A stretch of 38,875 nucleotides of DNA, taken from contig JAISMY010000074.1 of the NCBI GenBank assembly GCA_031276485.1, positions 1 to 38,875 on the forward strand. The letters run 5' to 3'. The stretch is from Desulfovibrio sp. (lineage in GTDB: Bacteria > Desulfobacterota > Desulfovibrionia > Desulfovibrionales > Desulfovibrionaceae). Below, one piece after another: positions 23,216 to 29,606 of this stretch. Each line of letters starts with the position of its first letter. Position 1 is the stretch's first letter. Made by a program: the position numbers and the translations under genes. Below the pieces are notes generated by a model, which was given only the letters and a program-made list of their open reading frames with translations, made no database searches and was not told the DNA's origin.

Positions 23216-23707
23216 TCACGCTCCGCAACATTTTTTATATTTTTTCCCGCTTCCGCACGGACACTGCTCATTGCGCCCCACACGCGGGCTTTCGCGGCGA
23301 TACGTCTCGTGCCCGTGCACCCTGCCGTCCACATAGTACCAACGTCCGTCCGTCCGGGTAAAACGCGCATCTTCCCGAAACTCGCGATCCTCGCCGTTCA
23401 CGTCGAAATGCGCGGCAAAAGACACTTCTCCCTCGTCGTCCGTTGCCCCCGGCGTTGCGGCAAATACCTCAAGACCGCTCCACTTCACCTTGCCGGACCA
23501 CGCTTCCGTCTCCTTCGCGTCGACGCCGGCGCGATGTCCGGGGTGTACGGTTTCCACAAGGAAGTCGTATTCTTTGAGGACATGCGCCGTGTACCGGGCG
23601 CGCATCAATGCTTCAGTCGTACAGGCCGAAGCCGCGTCTCTCAGCACGGGCCCGCAACAGGCCGACAGGCCTTTGCCCGATCCGCAGGGACATTGTCGAT
23701 CATCCAT
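23216..23707 (-). CDS. ychJ: YchJ family protein with two SEC-C motifs
   Basis: A 163-residue protein with a SEC-C zinc motif at each end: [16 protein letters not shown] at residue 5 and [18 protein letters not shown] at the C-terminus. Between them lies the NTF2-like YchJ domain ([55 protein letters not shown]). The architecture matches YchJ/UPF0225; the function is not known. It converges with the NapH-like gene 24 bp away and lies downstream of feoA on the same strand. Confidence 0.92.
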   Translation of the reverse strand: MDDRQCPCGSGKGLSACCGPVLRDAASACTTEALMRARYTAHVLKEYDFLVETVHPGHRAGVDAKETEAWSGKVKWSGLEVFAATPGATDDEGEVSFAAHFDVNGEDREFREDARFTRTDGRWYYVDGRVHGHETYRRESPRVGRNEQCPCGSGKKYKKCCGA

Positions 23708-23784
23708 ACATGATATTTCAAAAAGTTACCGATGCGTGGGTCCGGGGAAAATAATTTCCCCACAGCAGGAGCAGGCCTGCGCGG

Positions 23785-24021
23785 TCATGCCGCCCGTACC
23801 CGGACAAAGCCCGCTTCATGGTTGCGCAGGGTAAGCGTGAATCCCATAAAACGCAAGGCCACCGGATCCATCAACGGCGCGCGCCCCACGCAGATTACCT
23901 TAACACCCGGAGTCAAGCCCATATCTCTAATGCGCCGCCCCATTTCACCCCCGACATCGACACCTGCGATAACGGCCTTCTGCCCTTTTTTCAGGTCGCG
24001 TAACGACATGATTTCACCCAT
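23785..24021 (-). CDS. feoA: FeoA-domain protein
   Basis: A 78-residue SH3-like FeoA domain: LRDLKKGQKAVIAGVDVGGE, RRIRDMGLTPGVKVICVGRA, DPVALRFMGFTLTLRNHEAG. FeoA assists the FeoB ferrous-iron transporter. No feoB is in the window, so it is an orphan copy here (several feoA copies per genome are common in Desulfovibrio relatives). The start at 24021 follows GGGAG; ATG 24009 is an alternative. A good sigma-70-type promoter lies upstream. I could not identify a Fur box. Confidence 0.92.
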   Translation of the reverse strand: MGEIMSLRDLKKGQKAVIAGVDVGGEMGRRIRDMGLTPGVKVICVGRAPLMDPVALRFMGFTLTLRNHEAGFVRVRAA

Positions 24022-24080
24022 GACGGCTTCTCCCGCCGGCTTGCTGTTCAGTCTGTTGTTTCACACGCGTTTGCGGGAGC

Positions 24081-24109
24081 AGTTTACTGAAATTGACATC
24101 GCTTTTCAA
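24081..24109 (-). promoter_or_regulatory. Candidate promoter of feoA
   Basis: Minus-strand TTGAAA (24104-24109), 17-base spacer, TAAACT (24081-24086), about 60 bases before the feoA ATG. Confidence 0.5.
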
Positions 24110-24146
24110 GCGGGAAAAATCAAAAAATGCCTTTTTTCCTTTTGCG

Positions 24147-24584
24147 TCAGCCTGCCGATACCGGTTCCGGCGCGTCTTCGAGGTTCAAAAAATCGGCCAA
24201 CAAGCGGCCCAGAGCTGCCTTATCACGCAGTTGACACTGCCAGACGACCAGGCAACGATAGCCGAGTTTTTCCAAGGCAGCGACGGACTGTTCGTCGCGC
24301 AGCCTGTTGCCGCGTATTTTTGCCGCCCAGAAGTCGGTACGGGTTGCGGGGATGCTTGCCCGCCGGCATCCCGGATGGCCGTGCCAGAAACAGCCGTGGA
24401 CAAAGATGACGCTTTTACGGCGCGGCAGAACGATATCCGGCTTGCCCGGCAGGTTTTTCACATGCAGGCGGAATCGGCAGCCCATGCTGTGCAGCAAGGA
24501 GCGCACCGTTTTTTCCGGTTGCGTATCCCGCCCCTTGATACGGGACATGTTGCGGCTGCGCGTTTCCGCGCTGACGGTGTCCAT
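24147..24584 (-). CDS. vsr: Very short patch repair endonuclease Vsr
   Basis: A 145-residue mismatch endonuclease that nicks at T:G mismatches produced by deamination of 5-methylcytosine. Motifs are SRNMSRIKGRDTQPEKTVRS, RFRLHVKNLPGKPDIVLPRR with the catalytic Asp, VIFVHGCFWHGHPGCRRA (zinc/active-site His-Cys), TDFWAAKIRGNRLRD and GYRCLVVWQCQL. Full length. Vsr normally sits beside a C5-cytosine methyltransferase; here the flanks are feoA and a symporter and no dcm-like gene is in the window, so it is an orphan. A hairpin of the GCTTTCAGCAGAAAGC family precedes the gene. Confidence 0.94.
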   Translation of the reverse strand: MDTVSAETRSRNMSRIKGRDTQPEKTVRSLLHSMGCRFRLHVKNLPGKPDIVLPRRKSVIFVHGCFWHGHPGCRRASIPATRTDFWAAKIRGNRLRDEQSVAALEKLGYRCLVVWQCQLRDKAALGRLLADFLNLEDAPEPVSAG

Positions 24585-24623
24585 GTTTCAATCTCCTGCC
24601 GGTGCCGGCCGCCCGCCTGACTG

Positions 24624-24659
24624 ATGCCGAGTTGCTTTCAGCAGAAAGCAACTTGGCAT
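24624..24659. repeat. 3'-end hairpin, family GCTTTCAGCAGAAAGC (copy 2)
   Basis: ATGCCGAGTTGCTTTC (24624-24639) pairs with GAAAGCAACTTGGCAT (24644-24659) over 16 bp with one G-U; the loop is AGCA. It lies 26 bases downstream of the symporter stop (minus strand). Confidence 0.6.
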
Positions 24660-24684
24660 GAAGGGGGCACATAAGAACACCCTC

Positions 24685-26100
24685 TTACTCCGATGTGGAG
24701 CCCCGGCGCAGGCGGGCACCCGCAAACCAGCCCGCAACGGACACGATTATGCCCGCAAAAAAAGGCGGAACCAGTGCCGGCCAAGCGTTGGGAGGCGTCA
24801 CCACGGCCGTCGGTTTGTAAAGAAACAGGTACCAGAACAGGCAGCACAAAAAACCGCAGGACGCGCTGCACCAGGCCGCCCGCCTGTCCCGACGCCCGAA
24901 AACAACCAACGCAAGGTACGGCACAAGCGCCACGGACCCGACTATGCTCCAGCTTGTCGTGTGAATCACGGCAATAAGCCTGCCCTCGGCCTGCGCGCAA
25001 AAGCCGCTCACCAGCACGCAGAGCAGTATGCCCGCGCTCCAGGTCTGCCATGTGCTCCGGCGCGCCGGCATATCCTCGGAAACAGCCATGGCGGCTATGT
25101 GATACAACGCCGTTGCCGTTGACAACGAGGCGGAAAGTATCGCCAGCACGAAAAGCTGCATGCCCCCGGCCGGCAACAGCATCTGCACCAGCCGCGGCAT
25201 GAGCGTGTCCGGATTGGCAAGCTCCGGCACGATAAGCCTGGACAAGGCGGCCGCGAAATACATCCCGCCCAGCAGCACCGTCAGCACCAGCATGGCCAGC
25301 GGCGTCGTGCGCCGAAGCTGTTCCCTGGAAGACGCCGCGAAATGACGCTGGATGATCTGCGGCTGCGCCCATACCGCCACCGACGTGACCGCGACAAGGG
25401 AAAGTACAAAAAGACCGGGACCGCCATCGGACAACGAAGTATAGCCGTTGTTCGCCAGACTGCCCGGCGGCAGGCCCGCAAGCGCGACGGCGCCGTCCAC
25501 GGGGCCGCCTACCCGGACAAAAATCGCAAAAATTATCACGGCAATGCCCACAAGCATGATCAGCCCCTGCAAGGCCTCCGTATACAACACACCGCGCAGG
25601 CCGCCGAGAACGACACAGGCGCCGACGGCCAAAGCCATCAGCCAGTTTAATACCCAAAGCGGCAAATCAATCACCTGGGCCAGCAGCAACCCCGCCCCCT
25701 TGATTACCGCCGAGGCGTACACGCCGAGGAAAACGGCGAAAATCAAGGCCAACACCCTGCCGAGCGACGCCGAATCATGGCCGAGCCCGATAAGCATGGC
25801 CGGACTGCGCGCCCCAAGCTTTTCCTGCCATTGCCTCGTCGGCCAGGCCAGAAAACGGTACACAACCCATGTGCCGAGTACAACGTTGCCCGCGGCCACC
25901 AGAAGCAGTTGCAGCCCGTAGGCGTGAGCCAGACCGGAAAAGCCCACCAGAGCCACTGCGGAAATATAGGTCGCGACATAGGCAAAGGCTTGAACGACAA
26001 AGCCGACGCGTCCGGGCAGAGCCGAATCCTGCCCCCTGCCCTTGCGGGCCAGGAAAATAAACAGGGCGAAATAGGCCGCGACAATCAGCGCACTGAACAT
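24685..26100 (-). CDS. Sodium:solute symporter (SSS family)
   Basis: About 471 residues with 12-13 transmembrane helices. SSS features include the N-terminal helix FSALIVAAYFALFIFLAR, FAYVATYISAVALVGFSGLA, GLQLLLVAAGNVVLGTW, the LGGLRGVLYTEALQGLIMLV region, AQPQIIQRHFAASSREQLRR and ILSASLSTATALYHIAAMAV (the usual A-x-L-S-T-A sodium-site segment). Related proteins take up pantothenate, proline or other organic acids; the substrate cannot be read here. AAGG overlaps ATG 26112, so the downstream ATG 26100 is the likely start. Upstream rsmB ends 39 bp away on the same strand. Confidence 0.9.
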   Translation of the reverse strand: MFSALIVAAYFALFIFLARKGRGQDSALPGRVGFVVQAFAYVATYISAVALVGFSGLAHAYGLQLLLVAAGNVVLGTWVVYRFLAWPTRQWQEKLGARSPAMLIGLGHDSASLGRVLALIFAVFLGVYASAVIKGAGLLLAQVIDLPLWVLNWLMALAVGACVVLGGLRGVLYTEALQGLIMLVGIAVIIFAIFVRVGGPVDGAVALAGLPPGSLANNGYTSLSDGGPGLFVLSLVAVTSVAVWAQPQIIQRHFAASSREQLRRTTPLAMLVLTVLLGGMYFAAALSRLIVPELANPDTLMPRLVQMLLPAGGMQLFVLAILSASLSTATALYHIAAMAVSEDMPARRSTWQTWSAGILLCVLVSGFCAQAEGRLIAVIHTTSWSIVGSVALVPYLALVVFGRRDRRAAWCSASCGFLCCLFWYLFLYKPTAVVTPPNAWPALVPPFFAGIIVSVAGWFAGARLRRGSTSE

Positions 26101-26139
26101 GAGATGTACCATCCTTGTTCGGATAGACCGCCGGGGTTG

Positions 26140-27588
26140 TCAGCTCTTGATCAGTTCTACGCCGTAGAAAAATTCCCCCAAAGGAGATGAAAACGGCGTG
26201 CGGAATTCCCGGCCGGACGACGCACCCGGATGCCGGGCAAGAAAGGCGGCGACCTGTCCCTCGTTCTCAGCGGGATTGACCGTGCATGTTATGTACGCAA
26301 TCCGCCCGCCGGGCTTGAGCAGCGGCCGAAGATTCTCCAGCAGGCGCGTCTGTCGCGCCGCCGCCGCGCCAAGGTCTTCCTGCCGCCGCCGCAACCGGAT
26401 TTCCGGCCTCCTTGCCAGTGTGCCGAGTCCCGAACAGGGCGCATCAAGCAGAATAGTGCCGAAACACTCCGGAAACGCCGCGCCGCCGCGCTGTCCGGCG
26501 GCCCCGGCGGAACTCTCCGCGTAAAGCCCGGATGCATTTTTGAGTATCTCGCAGATATGCACGGACAGCGCCGCGTCATCCGTCAGATCCAACGCCGCCG
26601 TCAAGGGGCGCAGGGCAGGGGGAATGCCCAGGCGCACGCATTCCGCGGCTAGAACCCGCAAACGCCAGGCAGAGCGGTCCGTCGCCAGGGCTACCGGGAT
26701 GCCCTGCTCAAGCAGAGCCGACGTTTTACCGCCGCGCCCCGCGCAGCAGTCCCAGATCGGCTGCGGCCAATTCTCCGGAGACAACGCCTGCAACACTTCA
26801 TAGGCAGCGGCGCTTTGGCGGCTTGCCCTGCCTTCCTCCACGGCCCTGCGCGCCGAATGGGGCAGCGGCCCGTCAAAGGCCGAAACACAGGGACCAACGG
26901 CAAACACTCGCCTGCCCTGCGCCGCGTACAGATCGGAAAAGTCGCGCAGGACGGTTTCCCGCAAGGCTTCCCAGCCGGGACGGGAGCGGTTCAGGCGCAG
27001 GCCGGAAGGCGCGGCGCGGCTCGAGGCGCGGAGCAGACCGGCAATCTCTTTGCTCCCGTACGCCTCCACCCATATTCCGACAATATGTTCCGGAAGATCA
27101 TAGGACGTCGCAAGCTCCGCCGGGCCGGCGTCCGCGTTTTCCCCGGCGGCGCGGGCGGCGTGATACGCATCGAGGTTGCGCAGCACGGCGCGCAGCACTG
27201 CGTTGCCCACCCCGGCCATGACCCGGCCGAAGCGGTTGCGGATGTGCCCGACCGCCCAACCGACGGCGGCATGATGCGGGCTGCGCAGAAAGGCTGCTTC
27301 GTATGCCGCCGCGATCAGGGCCAGACGCATTTCCGCCGGGATGCCTTCCGGATCGGACAGGAATCCGCATACCAGGGTATGCAGGCCGATATAGCGGCGC
27401 AAGGTTCCGTAGACCAACTCCGTACACAGTCGTTTATCTGTGGGCGCAAGGCGCGGCGAGCTTAGCGCTGCGTCCAGCGCGGCCCCGGAATCGGCATTTT
27501 CATGAATCACGCGGAAAAGCACGGCCAAAGCTGCGGCCCTCGGATCGTTGTCGGCTCCGCGCAGCCGGAAAGACGCTTTCTTTACCAT
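26140..27588 (-). CDS. rsmB: 16S rRNA (cytosine-967-C5)-methyltransferase RsmB
   Basis: A 482-residue Sun/RsmB-type enzyme. The N-terminal NusB-like domain (RAAALAVLFRVIHENADSGA ... TDKRLCTELVYGTLRRYIGL) is followed by the SAM-dependent domain: IWDCCAGRGGKTSALLEQG, LLDAPCSGLGTLARRPEIRL with the PC catalytic motif, and YITCTVNPAENEGQV with the TC catalytic motif. The second half has a Gly/Ala-rich loop (about residues 380-395). The start is MVKKASFRL at 27588; the frame is open 17 codons upstream without better signals. Neighbours are DUF116 upstream and the symporter downstream. Confidence 0.93.
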   Translation of the reverse strand: MVKKASFRLRGADNDPRAAALAVLFRVIHENADSGAALDAALSSPRLAPTDKRLCTELVYGTLRRYIGLHTLVCGFLSDPEGIPAEMRLALIAAAYEAAFLRSPHHAAVGWAVGHIRNRFGRVMAGVGNAVLRAVLRNLDAYHAARAAGENADAGPAELATSYDLPEHIVGIWVEAYGSKEIAGLLRASSRAAPSGLRLNRSRPGWEALRETVLRDFSDLYAAQGRRVFAVGPCVSAFDGPLPHSARRAVEEGRASRQSAAAYEVLQALSPENWPQPIWDCCAGRGGKTSALLEQGIPVALATDRSAWRLRVLAAECVRLGIPPALRPLTAALDLTDDAALSVHICEILKNASGLYAESSAGAAGQRGGAAFPECFGTILLDAPCSGLGTLARRPEIRLRRRQEDLGAAAARQTRLLENLRPLLKPGGRIAYITCTVNPAENEGQVAAFLARHPGASSGREFRTPFSSPLGEFFYGVELIKS

Positions 27589-27663
27589 ACTTGTCACCGG
27601 CGAGATGTCGCGGGTAATTGTCGAACGAGGCAGCCGCAAAGACGTTTTTTCCCCATGTCTGCC

Positions 27664-28653
27664 TCAGCTCGCCGTCCGCAGTTCGCTCGGGACAAAAGGC
27701 ACCGGGCACCGCGCGGGGTCGATAAAACGGCGCAAGGCGCTTTCAAGAATTTCATGTGAAATCATCGTGTTGCGGCACGGACCCGCAGGCCGGGCGTTGA
27801 GTATGCCGAAGACGGGCACGGGATGCGTGTCGCAAATGCCTGAGGTCAGGTCGCGTTCGCAGGCCACAGCGATAATCAGTGCCGGGCGCGTTTCCACCAC
27901 GATGCGCCGGGCTATGCTGCCGCCGGACGCCATGGCGAGCCTAACCCCGTAAGCGTCGCGCAGGGCGAGCAGGCCGGCGACGGGGCACAACCCGCAACGC
28001 CCGCAACGGTCGGCATCAAGCCCGAGACGCCTCGGGCAATCTTCTTTCTGCAGACAGTGCGGCAGCAGAATCAGAATGCGCTCGGGCGCAAAGACGCCGC
28101 ACTGTTTGAGCGTCAAGTCGTTGTTGACCCTTATGAAGCTGCGCCGCACGTCTTCTGCGGACAGGCCGAAGGGGCGGGCCAGCAGTTCCATGAGCGGCAG
28201 AAACAGTTTGGCCGTCACCCCTCTGACCGTGGACGACCCGCGAAAATTGCGCCCGAACGCTATCTGCAAGACCAGACTCAGCGAGGAAAAAGCGATAACC
28301 GCTATGCACGAGAAGAGCAGGAAACCTGTAACCCAAGGAACATAAGGGTGAATGTTGCCCAGACCCACGACCGGAATGATCCATCCGGTCAGCAGCACAA
28401 GACACAGAAGCACGGACGTGCCGGTCACCAAGCCGATAAACAGCCGTTTGCGCGGCCTGCGGGGAGGTGCGGCGCTCATGAACGCCAGGGACCGGGCCTC
28501 GTTTTTTTGCCGTTGTTCCTGCCGTACGGGCGCTGCGGGAGGGCTGTGCCCCGCGCGGACATCTCCGGGCCGTTCCGGGTCGCGCCCGGAGGCGCCGTTT
28601 TTGCCGCCCGGCCGCATATCCCGGAGCGCATCGGCTCTGCATGACATCGCCAT
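27664..28653 (-). CDS. DUF116 family membrane-anchored protein
   Basis: Up to 329 residues. Two N-terminal transmembrane segments (LFIGLVTGTSVLLCLVLLTG and WVTGFLLFSCIAVIAFSSLS) precede the DUF116 domain: SFIRVNNDLTLKQC, ILILLPHCLQKEDCPRRLGL, DADRCGRCGLCPVAGLLALR and IIAVACERDLTSGI, FGILNARPAGPCRNT. The cysteine pattern (HC-X4-DC ... CGRCGLC) suggests a metal cluster; no function is assigned to the family. The start is uncertain: ATG 28653 lies 6 bp after the TauE stop, ATG 28479 gives a shorter form beginning MSAAPPRRPRK. The open frame continues upstream only as antisense to the TauE gene. Likely operonic with TauE and rsmB. Confidence 0.88.
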   Translation of the reverse strand: MAMSCRADALRDMRPGGKNGASGRDPERPGDVRAGHSPPAAPVRQEQRQKNEARSLAFMSAAPPRRPRKRLFIGLVTGTSVLLCLVLLTGWIIPVVGLGNIHPYVPWVTGFLLFSCIAVIAFSSLSLVLQIAFGRNFRGSSTVRGVTAKLFLPLMELLARPFGLSAEDVRRSFIRVNNDLTLKQCGVFAPERILILLPHCLQKEDCPRRLGLDADRCGRCGLCPVAGLLALRDAYGVRLAMASGGSIARRIVVETRPALIIAVACERDLTSGICDTHPVPVFGILNARPAGPCRNTMISHEILESALRRFIDPARCPVPFVPSELRTAS

Positions 28654-28658
28654 GTATT

Positions 28659-29459
28659 TTACAACAGTATTTTGTACAGCATTTGACCGGCCATGGCGAA
28701 GAGCAGACAGGCGAAAACCTTTTTCAGGCTTGCCACAGGCAGCGTGTGCGACAGCCTGACGCCCAGCGGGGCGGTAAAAAAGCCGGCTGCGGATATGCCC
28801 AGCATGGCCGGCAGGTAAATAAAGCCCAGATGCGGCCCCGGCATGCCCTCTACGCCCAGGCCGTTGACCAGATAGCCGACCGCGCCGGCTACGGCTATGG
28901 GAAAACCGACGGCCGCCGAGGTCCCTATGGCGTTGTGTATTGATACGTTGCACCAAGTCAGATAAGGCACCGTAAGGCTCCCGCCGCCTATGCCCACAAA
29001 GCTGGATACCATGCCGATGATTGCTCCCGCCAGACTGTTGCCGGCAAAACCCGGAACAGGCCGCGAAGCCTTGGGCTTTACGTTGAGGAACATGTTCGTC
29101 CCGACATAGAGCAGAAAGGCAATGAAAAACAGCTTGAGCGCCCCTGCCGGAATGTGTGAGGCCAGCTTGCTGCCGAAAAAGGTGCCGAGCAGTATGCCGG
29201 GGGTTATGAGTTTGACAACGGGCCAGAGAACCGCTTTTTTGCGGTGGTGCGCCGCGAAGCTGGATATGGAGGTAAACATGATGCAGGCCAGGGATGTGCC
29301 TAGGGCCATGTAATACGTATGCTCGCCGCTCATGCCCCTGAGGTCGAAGGTGTAGGTGATCATGGGCACGATGACCAGACCTCCGCCGACGCCGAGAAGT
29401 CCGGCCAGCACACCGGCAAAACTGCCGAGAACAAGAAAAATAAGCAATGATGTCAGCAT
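28659..29459 (-). CDS. TauE/SafE family sulfite/anion exporter
   Basis: A 266-residue membrane protein with about 8 transmembrane helices. Family signatures are the two GxGGG repeats: FAGVLAGLLGVGGGLVIVPM and MVSSFVGIGGGSLTVPYLTW, plus YYMALGTSLACIMFTSISSF and NAIGTSAAVGFPIAVAG. Members export sulfite, sulfoacetate or other organosulfur anions; in a sulfidogen a sulfur-anion role is plausible but not shown. The start MLTSLLIF at 29459 has GGGGAG upstream; the longer form begins inside a Cys-rich non-membrane stretch and was rejected. Confidence 0.92.
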   Translation of the reverse strand: MLTSLLIFLVLGSFAGVLAGLLGVGGGLVIVPMITYTFDLRGMSGEHTYYMALGTSLACIMFTSISSFAAHHRKKAVLWPVVKLITPGILLGTFFGSKLASHIPAGALKLFFIAFLLYVGTNMFLNVKPKASRPVPGFAGNSLAGAIIGMVSSFVGIGGGSLTVPYLTWCNVSIHNAIGTSAAVGFPIAVAGAVGYLVNGLGVEGMPGPHLGFIYLPAMLGISAAGFFTAPLGVRLSHTLPVASLKKVFACLLFAMAGQMLYKILL

Positions 29460-29606
29460 AAACCGCTCCCCGGCCTGAGACCTGCGTATAACCGCAAACA
29501 AGCACACGGTCGTTGTACACCCGTCGCACGTTGTCCGCAACGCTGCGCGGGCGTTGCCGGTACGCGCGTCGCAGCCGCTTTCCGGGATGTATCAAGGCCT
29601 TCGGCG

